Shown one piece after another: positions 53,668-60,774 of a DNA stretch of 64,000 nucleotides. The position numbers were made by a program, and so were the translations under genes. The first letter of the stretch is position 1, and every line of letters begins with the position of its first letter. Under the pieces are notes generated by a model, which made no database searches, was not told the origin of the DNA, and saw only the letters and a list, made by a program, of their open reading frames with translations. This stretch comes from Kiloniellaceae bacterium (GTDB lineage: Bacteria; Pseudomonadota; Alphaproteobacteria; Kiloniellales; J153), in assembly GCA_021776115.1 (NCBI GenBank), contig JAJFGN010000068.1, positions 64,665 through 128,664 of the forward strand, written 5' to 3'.

Positions 53668-53966
53668 GCCAAGAGGACATTTTCCAGGCCTTGAAAGTCC
53701 GCCTGAACGATTTCGCCGGTTTTGGTTATCGCGTTGCCTTCGATATGGGCGACGACGGCATCGTTACCGTCGACGGGACCCAAAACCCGCCGGTTCTGGA
53801 GGAGGAGGCGGGCGAGCCGGCCTGCACCATCCGCCTCTCCGCCGACAACATGGAAAAGCTCATGACCGGCGGCCTCAACCCGATGATGGCCTACACCCTT
53901 GGCAAGCTGAAGATCGAGGGCTCCATGGGCGTCGCCATGAAGGTTGCGAGCCTGTTGGAAGAGTAG
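53664..53966 (+). CDS. SCP2 sterol-binding domain protein
   Basis: A 100-residue SCP2-fold lipid carrier: FAGFGYRVAFDMGDDGIVTV, EAGEPACTIRLSADNMEKLM, GGLNPMMAYTLGKLKIEGSM. The domain stands alone with no fusion. It overlaps the acyl-CoA ligase gene, so it probably carries fatty acids or acyl-CoA for that enzyme. Confidence 0.93.
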   Translation: MSQEDIFQALKVRLNDFAGFGYRVAFDMGDDGIVTVDGTQNPPVLEEEAGEPACTIRLSADNMEKLMTGGLNPMMAYTLGKLKIEGSMGVAMKVASLLEE

Positions 53967-54084
53967 GTTTATTCGAGTCCCAAGTAGCCCTGGGTCATGC
54001 CGCACCGCAAGTAGCAACTCTCGGGAATCATATCTGGAGCGGAAGACGCTCTAGGTCTGTTCTTTATGTTTTCTATGGGCGTTC

Positions 54085-54681
54085 TTACCTCTCGCCTGAC
54101 TGTACGAATTCGACTTTTGTTACCGTATCCGATGGGTCGAGTGTCAACACAAGCCGTTTGACATAGATTCGTGGGCTGAACGCGGATCCCGCATACTGGC
54201 TGTAAGAATACACAAGCCCACGATCCCCTACTCTTTCAACAAGGGGATAAATGAAAATGCCATCCGGTTCACCGAAAAGGGCAGTCACATCGTTCAGTGT
54301 CGAAACGCCTTCTTCGATTTGCGAGAGGCCGCGCTCGTTGAAGTTTGTATGGTCTGAATCGAATGAACTTTGGAATGTATGTCCTACGACGACGTCTCCT
54401 TGTAACCAGAAGTCGATACCTCGGGCCGGTGTAACACTCGGGTAATGCGGCTTACCGCGGCCCGACGCGTAGGCGTAGCCGATGGTATCCAGCGTTTTCC
54501 CATTTTCGATCGTCGTGCCGCGCTGGGACGGCGGTCCAAATCTCCGCATCACTTCAGCAGAGGTCGTCTTCCCAGGTGTAAGAGAAGAGTGTTCGGGCCG
54601 GACAAAGTCCCGGCCCACCGCGCAAGCGGTAATGCCGAATGCAACTACGAAAAGAAATATGAATGGCTTCAGCGTCGGCAT
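54085..54681 (-). CDS. Putative lipoprotein with SmpA/BamE-like domain
   Basis: A 198-residue exported protein. The signal peptide ends in a lipobox with Cys20 (FGITAC). The BamE-like stretch LTPGKTTSAEVMRRFGPPSQRGTTIENGK is present, but length and rest are unlike BamE itself. Base composition is visibly more A/T-rich than its neighbours, and codons are less GC-biased, so recent acquisition is possible. Nothing coupled to it explains its role. Confidence 0.72.
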   Translation of the reverse strand: MPTLKPFIFLFVVAFGITACAVGRDFVRPEHSSLTPGKTTSAEVMRRFGPPSQRGTTIENGKTLDTIGYAYASGRGKPHYPSVTPARGIDFWLQGDVVVGHTFQSSFDSDHTNFNERGLSQIEEGVSTLNDVTALFGEPDGIFIYPLVERVGDRGLVYSYSQYAGSAFSPRIYVKRLVLTLDPSDTVTKVEFVQSGER

Positions 54682-54934
54682 AAGTGTCTCCGATCAGTCA
54701 GACTGATATGCTTTGTCAATGTTGGGTAGAACTATGGCGGCGGGATACCTTACATGTCAAAAGGCGGGCAGGCGGCCGTCTCCTGCCCGTGCCCGCGACC
54801 GGCCTGGTTTCAGAAATAAGGTGCGTGGCTGCCGCCAAAGAAAAAGATACGTTCTACGAGCTCAGAAGACCCGCCGCTCCAAGGGCGTCGCCAGCCATTC
54901 GGAGCAGTAGGGGACAGAGGCTAGATGCTAGTGA

Positions 54935-55600
54935 TCAGGTCGCGCGACTTCCAATGTGCGTTGCCTGGGACCCGATCCCGGCCCCTTGGTATTTGTCCGT
55001 CGACTTCTGTTCGTCGTCTTCCGACACCTGAACCGGCCCGCCGAAGCGCGCCTCCAGCTTGCTCCCGAAATAGAAAGCGGCCGCGGCCATGGCCGCCATC
55101 GCCAGGATGATCGCGATCGCCGGCACGCCCAGAAGCTGATCGAGAGTTTGCCCCTGCGGCCCCTGGCCGGCCCGGTATAAGGGCTGGATCCAATCGAAGA
55201 CACCGGCGAAGAGCCCGATCCCCGCGACCATACCGGCCATGAAGACGAGCGCGTCGAAACGTCCACTGGCGAGTCCGATCGCGGATGTGCCGGGACAATA
55301 GCCGCCGATCACGAAGCCGGCGCCGATCAAGGCCCCACCCAAGGCGATCGACCAGAAGAAGAGCGTCGGGATATAGACGCTGTCTTGGCCAACGATTCCA
55401 ACGGCCTCAGCCAGCCAAAGCCCGGCCGCGGCCACGATCACGGCGGTGAACATAACCTTGATCACCGCGAAGTCGCGCAGCGTGAATTGCGCGGTCAGCT
55501 TGCGTGCGCTGCCGAAGCCGGCGCCTTCCAGCGCCAGTCCGAACAGCAGGCCCAGGAGCAGGGCGGGCCAGAACCCGCCATCGTACAGGGGCCAAGTCAT
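54935..55600 (-). CDS. Half-size YeeE/YedE (DUF6691-like) sulfur transporter protein, second half
   Basis: A 221-residue protein with about five or six membrane helices. It holds the conserved cysteine motif GFVIGGYCPGTSAIGL (Cys102) and the LALEGAGFGSARKL start of the family. In single-chain YeeE thiosulfate carriers such Cys motifs line the path; here the protein is half-length and overlaps the stop of its partner by four bases. A C-terminal polar tail of about 35 residues has no transporter features. Confidence 0.85.
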   Translation of the reverse strand: MTWPLYDGGFWPALLLGLLFGLALEGAGFGSARKLTAQFTLRDFAVIKVMFTAVIVAAAGLWLAEAVGIVGQDSVYIPTLFFWSIALGGALIGAGFVIGGYCPGTSAIGLASGRFDALVFMAGMVAGIGLFAGVFDWIQPLYRAGQGPQGQTLDQLLGVPAIAIILAMAAMAAAAFYFGSKLEARFGGPVQVSEDDEQKSTDKYQGAGIGSQATHIGSRAT

Positions 55601-56109
55601 AGCCAGTCCCTCCGCATGAACCGCATGGTCAGAAAGCCGGCGGCGAAAAAGAAAATAAGAAACACGAAGCCGGCGACCGCCAGGGTCGCGCCGCCCGAGA
55701 GGCCCAGGCCACTGGTGCAGCCGCGCGCCAGGCGCGAGCCGATTCCGACCAGGGCGCCGCCGGCGAAGGCATAAGCCAAGCGCCGGCTTGGCGTGGTTTC
55801 ACGGCCCCTTTCGATCTTGGCCCGGAAGCGTCCGCTCGAGAGGCTGCCGATCAGGCCGCCGAGAACAACACCGATTATCTCCCAGGTGATCCAGCCGGCG
55901 AGGGGGGCACCGGAGGCGAAGCCGCCCAGATAGCTGTTCGCGGCGGTCGCCTCCGGCATCGTCCAGACGCCAAAGGCGGCGGCGACACGCGTGAAGAGGC
56001 CGCTCGCGCCCAGGCCGTGTCCGGTCACCAGGAAGGTGGCGAGCAGGACCAGTCCGAGCAGGATTCCAGCGGCGAGCGGGTGCCAATACGGGCGTGGTGT
56101 GCCAAACAT
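55597..56109 (-). CDS. Half-size YeeE/YedE sulfur transporter protein, first half
   Basis: A 170-residue membrane protein with four or five helices and the paired motif GSRLARGCTSGLGLSGGATLA (Cys131), typical of YeeE/YedE. An open frame continues upstream without homology, and the start MFGTPRPYWHP follows a GAGG site. It begins 11 bases after the DUF442 gene and overlaps the second half downstream, so the three are one transcript. The two halves likely assemble to move thiosulfate or a related sulfur species. Confidence 0.85.
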   Translation of the reverse strand: MFGTPRPYWHPLAAGILLGLVLLATFLVTGHGLGASGLFTRVAAAFGVWTMPEATAANSYLGGFASGAPLAGWITWEIIGVVLGGLIGSLSSGRFRAKIERGRETTPSRRLAYAFAGGALVGIGSRLARGCTSGLGLSGGATLAVAGFVFLIFFFAAGFLTMRFMRRDWL

Positions 56110-56120
56110 GGGCTTAACCT

Positions 56121-56687
56121 CTACTGCGCCGGCGCCGGGAGGCCCAGGCGCGCGCGGACCGCAGCCTCGCGGCTCTTGAGGCCGGCCGTGCGGCCTTCCT
56201 CGACCGCGACCTCGGCAGGCACGCCCGCCTGGGCGCGGTACAGCGCCCACATGGCGCCGACCCGGTTGGCCGACACGCAGTTGACCAGGATGGGATAAGT
56301 CTGTGAGTCCTCGACGATGGCCGCGAAGGCGGTAACTTGCTCATCCGTCGGTGCCTTTGTGACGACGGGGATGTTGACGTAGTTCAGGCCGGCCGCCTTC
56401 GCCGCCTGGGCATTCGCGGCGACGCCATCTTCATTGGGCCCGCGCAGTTCGACGATGGTCGCGAAACCGAGCTTCTTGAGCTCCGCGATGGCCGTGGCAT
56501 CGTACTTGCCAGAGGTGGCGACGTACGGCGTTGCACGGTTGTAATTCAAGATGGCCGCGCTGACCTTGTCGCCGAAGGGCGCTTGCGGCGCGCCCGCCCA
56601 ACTGGGCGCGGCAATACCAAGCACGACCGCCAGCAGCGACCCGGCTAGGGCCGCGCGCCGCCCCATAATGCGCACAAACGATGCCAT
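56121..56687 (-). CDS. Exported DUF442 (TIGR01244-like) sulfur-transferase/phosphatase fold protein
   Basis: A 188-residue protein of the DUF442 family, the N-terminal module of BigR-regulated beta-lactamase-like hydrolase (Blh). The active-site loop is VNCVSANRVGAMWALYRAQ with Cys137 and Arg142 (C-x4-R). Unlike the cytosolic Blh, it has an N-terminal signal (MGRRAALAGSLLAVVLGIAAPSWAG), possibly Tat because of the RR pair. The second ATG is chosen because GGAGG lies just before it. It heads the operon with two half-YeeE genes. Confidence 0.85.
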   Translation of the reverse strand: MASFVRIMGRRAALAGSLLAVVLGIAAPSWAGAPQAPFGDKVSAAILNYNRATPYVATSGKYDATAIAELKKLGFATIVELRGPNEDGVAANAQAAKAAGLNYVNIPVVTKAPTDEQVTAFAAIVEDSQTYPILVNCVSANRVGAMWALYRAQAGVPAEVAVEEGRTAGLKSREAAVRARLGLPAPAQ

Positions 56688-56760
56688 GAGTTCCTCCATG
56701 TTTCCCCTGAGTGCGGCCGGCGGAATGACTCGCGAAATCCGCTGATCCGCAACCTATATA

Positions 56761-56773
56761 ATAACAGAGTTAT
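56761..56773. promoter_or_regulatory. AT-rich palindrome near the DUF442 operon start
   Basis: ATAAC-AGA-GTTAT inside a run TATATAATAAC...CTAATATAA. ArsR-type sulfur repressors (BigR/SqrR) bind AT-rich palindromes upstream of DUF442/Blh and YeeE-like genes. No such regulator gene is visible in the window. Confidence 0.4.
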
Positions 56774-56953
56774 CTAATATAAGAGGGTCGCCACGGGTAA
56801 TGATCTGGATCAAGTGTGGCCCGTATCGCCGCGAAGGTCCTCCATAGAGAGAATCGGGCACTCGGCCCTCTGCGAAGCCATTTCAAGGCGCCGGTTCAAG
56901 CCATTTAGGTGTATTAGGCATTTTCATCTTGAATTCTGCATCTTAAATCATAT

Positions 56954-56970
56954 ATTGGAATAATTCCAAT
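56954..56970. promoter_or_regulatory. 17-bp perfect palindrome upstream of peroxiredoxin
   Basis: ATTGGAA-TAA-TTCCAAT, a 7+3+7 perfect inverted repeat ending 49 bases before the peroxiredoxin ATG. The GAA-N3-TTC core and arm length resemble the Irr iron-control element (TTTAGAA-N3-TTCTAAA), but the outer bases differ. A Fur-family regulator such as Irr, or another peroxide regulator, is possible. Confidence 0.45.
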
Positions 56971-57019
56971 TCGCATCAACGCGAGCGTTCCGCAAAATTC
57001 CGAGCTAGGAGAACACAGC

Positions 57020-57562
57020 ATGATCGGCAAGAGCCTTCCCCAAGTCACCTTCAAGACCCGCGTGCGCGACGAAGCCATCGGCGGCGACAACCCCTTCCGC
57101 TGGCAAGACATGACCACGGAGGATTACTTCAAGGGCAAACGCGTGGTCCTGTTCTCGCTACCCGGCGCCTTCACGCCGACCTGCTCGACCTTTCAGCTCC
57201 CCGATTTCGAGAAGCTGGCCGGCGATTTCGAGGCCAAGGGTATCGACGCGATCTATTGCCTTTCGGTCAACGACGCCTTCGTGATGAACGCCTGGGCCAA
57301 GCAACAGAACCTGAAGAACGTGCAGGTGATCGCCGACGGTGCGGGCGAGTTCACGCGCAAGATGGGCATGCTGGTGTGCAAGGATAACCTCGGCTTCGGC
57401 ATGCGCTCCTGGCGTTACGCTGCTATCGTCAACGATGGGGTGGTCGAGGCTTGGTTCGAGGAGCCCGGCTACGCCGACAACTGCGAGACCGACCCCTACG
57501 GCGAATCGGCGCCTCAGAACGTGCTCGAGAAGCTGTCGGCCAAGGCCGCGAAGGCGGCGTAA
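57020..57562 (+). CDS. Peroxiredoxin, Prx5 type
   Basis: A 180-residue Prx5-like thiol peroxidase. The peroxidatic Cys is Cys55 (SLPGAFTPTCSTFQLPDF) and further Cys80 lies in AIYCLSVNDAFVMNAWA; the W-R-Y motif (RSWRYAAIVNDGVVEAWF) is typical. It reduces hydrogen peroxide, alkyl peroxides or persulfides. It diverges from the sulfur operon, so a role in sulfide or oxidative stress is likely. Confidence 0.94.
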   Translation: MIGKSLPQVTFKTRVRDEAIGGDNPFRWQDMTTEDYFKGKRVVLFSLPGAFTPTCSTFQLPDFEKLAGDFEAKGIDAIYCLSVNDAFVMNAWAKQQNLKNVQVIADGAGEFTRKMGMLVCKDNLGFGMRSWRYAAIVNDGVVEAWFEEPGYADNCETDPYGESAPQNVLEKLSAKAAKAA

Positions 57563-57763
57563 CCGGTTCCAAATCGACCTCTAAAGAACCATGATTGGCC
57601 CGCCCCCAGGGAATCGGGCGCGGGCCGTCTGGCTTTGCCGGGCCGTGGGCGCAAAGCCCGGCGCTCCCTCCCCCCAACGCAATGTTGACATAACGCAACG
57701 CGCGGCCCGCACCGGAGGGCGATACTGTTTTGCATGCGATTCAATGCTTAAGGAAGGCTTGGC

Positions 57764-58519
57764 ATGAGACGGCTATTGCTTGCGTTGCTTTTCCTTGTTT
57801 GCGTCCTTGTCCCGGCGCGGGCGGCCGAGTTGCCGACGGGTGACGGTGCGACCGGCCGGAAGGTCTTCGGCGCCTACTGCGCCAAGTGCCATAGCCTGGA
57901 CCCTATGGAACTGGGCAAACGCGGACCTCATCTGGCGGGGCTCTTGCAGCGCCGCTACGGCTCGGTCGAGGGCTTTCCCTACCGCATGGTCTGGCCTCCG
58001 GCCGAGCCCAAATGGACGCCGGCACATCTCGACAGCTATCTGGAGATTCACCGCCTGGCAGAGCCGCAACTGCGTGCCGATGTGATCGCCTTTCTGCAAG
58101 CGGCGACAAAAGGCCCGGCGATGGATCTCGCGCTGGGCGATCCGGCTGGGGGCGAGCGCTTGTTCAATGTGAAATGCGCCTATTGCCATAGCCTGACGCG
58201 CGAGATCGCTGGCCAGGGACCCGGCCAAGACCGTTACGAGGAGATTACCCGTGCCTTGGAGCGCCGGCCCTGGGAGCCGCTGACCGCCATACCTGAGACA
58301 GCGCTGGTCACCGAACGCGCGCGCCGTGGCCCGCACCTAGCTGAGCTGCTGACCCGAGCACCCGGCGCGGCCGAGGGCTTTCCCTACCGTTTCGTCTACG
58401 AGATCGGGGGCCCGGTCTGGACTGCCCCCGACCTCGATGGCTATATCGAGTTCCACGCCCGGCTTGAGCCGCTGGAGCGTACCGACCTGATTACCTTTTT
58501 GATTAAGGCAACGCGGTAG
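57764..58519 (+). CDS. Di-haem cytochrome c with two degenerate class I domains
   Basis: A 251-residue periplasmic cytochrome. The signal peptide ends at residue 20 (CVLVPARA). Haem sites are Cys39-Ala-Lys-Cys42-His43 and Cys138-Ala-Tyr-Cys141-His142. Both halves share the GPHLA(G/E)LL and EGFPYR motifs and look like a tandem duplication. The canonical distal-Met loop of class I is missing in both, and the second half contains no Met at all after its haem site, whereas a His is conserved in both (EIH, EFH). Two bis-His or five-coordinate haems are the inference. Confidence 0.88.
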   Translation: MRRLLLALLFLVCVLVPARAAELPTGDGATGRKVFGAYCAKCHSLDPMELGKRGPHLAGLLQRRYGSVEGFPYRMVWPPAEPKWTPAHLDSYLEIHRLAEPQLRADVIAFLQAATKGPAMDLALGDPAGGERLFNVKCAYCHSLTREIAGQGPGQDRYEEITRALERRPWEPLTAIPETALVTERARRGPHLAELLTRAPGAAEGFPYRFVYEIGGPVWTAPDLDGYIEFHARLEPLERTDLITFLIKATR

Positions 58520-58718
58520 AAGGGCACGGAGAAAGGTTGCTGCTCTTTAGCGCCCGAATACCGCATCTCTTCCCGTTCCATCGTGGTCTCGGCGTCGGCG
58601 CTGGTTGCCGCGAAAAGCGTGGAGGTTTGCGGCCGGCTCCGCGTCTTGTGGAAGCGCGCGGTCGAAAGCTAAATCCTGTGGAACCCGCCGCGCTCGGTCT
58701 CCAAAATTTCGGAATGAC

Positions 58719-58922
58719 TTAGCCGCGCGTGAAGAACAACCAGACGGCCAGGCCCGCGGCGCCTAAGGCCGTCACCCATAAGACACCCCCGACATATACC
58801 ATCCAGCCGACCGGCTTCGACGCGCTGGGGGCCGCCGGTGTTGGCGGTGGCTCGTCGCGGCCGCCGATGTCGTTGAGCATCCCCTGCTCTTGCTCTTTTC
58901 GTGCCCCTTGCGGCTTTGCCAT
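58719..58922 (-). CDS. Small single-TM protein downstream of acyl-CoA dehydrogenase
   Basis: A 67-residue protein. The first 38 residues are polar and Pro-rich (MAKPQGARKEQEQGML, DEPPPTPAAPSASKP). A single membrane helix follows (WMVYVGGVLWVTALGAAGLAVWLFF), ending in TRG. It starts 41 bases after the acyl-CoA dehydrogenase stop, on the same strand. I recognise no family; it may anchor an electron-transfer partner. Confidence 0.6.
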   Translation of the reverse strand: MAKPQGARKEQEQGMLNDIGGRDEPPPTPAAPSASKPVGWMVYVGGVLWVTALGAAGLAVWLFFTRG

Positions 58923-58963
58923 GTTCCGATTCTTTCTAGGTGTAAACTGCGGATTCGCCGGTT

Positions 58964-60769
58964 CTAAAACCACGCCTCTTCGGTTTCCATGACCGGCTTG
59001 GCGCCGGAATTGATCATGGCGAAGAGGCTGGAGGTTTGCGGCAATAGCCGCGTCATGTAGAAGCGAGCGGTCGAGAGCTTGGCCTTGTGGAAGGCTTGGC
59101 GCTCCGCCTCGGGGATCGCGAGCACGACTTGCGCCGTGCGCGCCCAGGTATAGGCCAGCGCCGTGAGGGCGAAGAGGCGCAGGTAATCGCTGGCCGCCGC
59201 GCCGGCTTCCTCGGGATCCCTTAGGCCCTGTTGCGCGACCCAACCGGTCGCTTGCTGCAAGCGGCCAAAGGCTTTGGCAAGTGGCAGAACGTAATCGGCC
59301 AAGTCCGCGTTCGTCTGGTTGTCCTCGATGAAGGCGAGGACCGGGTGAAAGAATCGACGTAGCAGGCGGCCCGTACCCTGCGGTAGCTTGCGGCCGACCA
59401 GGTCGAGCGCCTGGATGCCGTTCGTGCCTTCGTAAAGCTGCGCGATGCGCGCATCGCGCACCAACTGCTCCATGCCGTGCTCGCGGATGTAGCCATGGCC
59501 GCCGAAGACCTGCATACCCAAGTTGGTCACCTCGAAGCCGACATCCGTGAAGTAAGCCTTGATGATTGGGGTCATGAGTGCGACCAGGTCATCCGCCTCT
59601 TGGCGCTTGGCCTCGTCCGGGTGGCGTTCGGCAACATCGACCGCCATACCGATCCAGGCGGCGAGCGCGCGGCAACCTTCGATCTGCGCGCGCATAGTCA
59701 ACAGCATCTTGCGCACGTCGGGGTGCACGATAATCGGGTCGGCCGGCTTGTCCGGATGCTTCGCGCCTTTCAGAGATCGTCCTTGAGTGCGCTCCTTGGC
59801 GTAGGCGACGGCGGATTGATAGGCCGTCTCGGCCAGGCCCAGGCCCTGAATGCCGACCGCCAGGCGGGCCGTGTTCATCATCGCGAACATGGCCCGCAGG
59901 CCACCATGAGGCTTGCCGACCAGATAGCCTTCCGCCTCGTCGAAGTTCATGACGCAGGTGGCTGAAGCCTTGATGCCCATCTTGTGCTCGATCGAGCCAC
60001 AGGCGACGCCGTTGCGCGGGCCGAGCGTACCGTCACTCTTGGTGATGAATTTGGGTGCCAGGAACAGCGAGATACCCTTGGCGCCAGGCGGCGCGTCGGG
60101 CAGCTTCGCCAGCACCAGGTGCAGAATATTTTCGGTCAGGTCGTGCTCGCCGGCGGAGATGAAGATCTTGGTGCCGGTAATTTTGTAGGCCATCTCGCCA
60201 TCCGGGCCTGTCGCCCCGTTGGGGATTGCCTTGGTGCGGATGAGGCCGAGGTCGGTGCCGCAATGAGGTTCGGTCAGACACATAGTGCCGGACCAGGTAC
60301 CCTCGCTCAGTTTGGGCAGGAACAGCGCCTTCAGTGCGTCGTTGCCATAAAGCTCGAGCGCGTTGTAGGCGCCGTGGCTCAGGCCCGGATAGATGCCGAG
60401 ACTAAGGTTGGTTGAGCAGATCAATTCCTCGACGATGAATTGCACGGTCTTGGGTAGACCCTGGCCGCCATACTCTGGATCGGCCGAAAGCCCAGCCCAG
60501 CCACCCTCGATAAACGCCGTGTACGCTTCCTTGAAACCCTTGGGCGTGCGCACCACGCCGTTCTCAAAGGTGCAACCCTCCTCATCACCGGAACGGTTGA
60601 GCGGCAAAAGCTCGTTGACGCATAACTTGGCCGCCTCTTCCAGGACGGCATCGACCACGTCGCTTGTCGCGTCTTCGCACCCAGGCAGAGGGGCAACCGT
60701 TTGGTCGTACCCCCAAAGGTCGTTCAGCGCGAAGCGAATGTCGTCGAGCGGCGCGGTGTAGGTGACCAT
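58964..60769 (-). CDS. Acyl-CoA dehydrogenase, long-chain (FadE/C-terminal-extended type)
   Basis: A 601-residue FAD acyl-CoA dehydrogenase, larger than the usual 380-residue class because of N- and C-terminal domains. Seen are YTAFIEGGWAGLSADPEYGG, MCLTEPHCGTDLGLI, KITGTKIFISAGEHDLTENI, MQVFGGHGYIREHGMEQLVR and YEGTNGIQALDLVGRKL with the catalytic Glu region. It begins five bases after the bifunctional enzyme ends, in the same operon. Confidence 0.94.
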   Translation of the reverse strand: MVTYTAPLDDIRFALNDLWGYDQTVAPLPGCEDATSDVVDAVLEEAAKLCVNELLPLNRSGDEEGCTFENGVVRTPKGFKEAYTAFIEGGWAGLSADPEYGGQGLPKTVQFIVEELICSTNLSLGIYPGLSHGAYNALELYGNDALKALFLPKLSEGTWSGTMCLTEPHCGTDLGLIRTKAIPNGATGPDGEMAYKITGTKIFISAGEHDLTENILHLVLAKLPDAPPGAKGISLFLAPKFITKSDGTLGPRNGVACGSIEHKMGIKASATCVMNFDEAEGYLVGKPHGGLRAMFAMMNTARLAVGIQGLGLAETAYQSAVAYAKERTQGRSLKGAKHPDKPADPIIVHPDVRKMLLTMRAQIEGCRALAAWIGMAVDVAERHPDEAKRQEADDLVALMTPIIKAYFTDVGFEVTNLGMQVFGGHGYIREHGMEQLVRDARIAQLYEGTNGIQALDLVGRKLPQGTGRLLRRFFHPVLAFIEDNQTNADLADYVLPLAKAFGRLQQATGWVAQQGLRDPEEAGAAASDYLRLFALTALAYTWARTAQVVLAIPEAERQAFHKAKLSTARFYMTRLLPQTSSLFAMINSGAKPVMETEEAWF

Positions 60770-60774
60770 GGTAT

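Larger units (their letters stand above)
56688..57019. other. Divergent control region between the DUF442 operon and peroxiredoxin
   Basis: Over 330 bases with no gene. The parts near 56755-56785 and 56935-56975 are clearly AT-rich against the GC-rich background and contain the two palindromes listed here. Between them I see no coding frame of note. Confidence 0.6.

Noticed and set aside
54682-54934. Plus-strand frames between the lipoprotein and the YeeE gene
   Set aside because: Several overlapping frames are open but none has a domain, ribosome site or codon pattern supporting a gene; a decayed remnant cannot be excluded.
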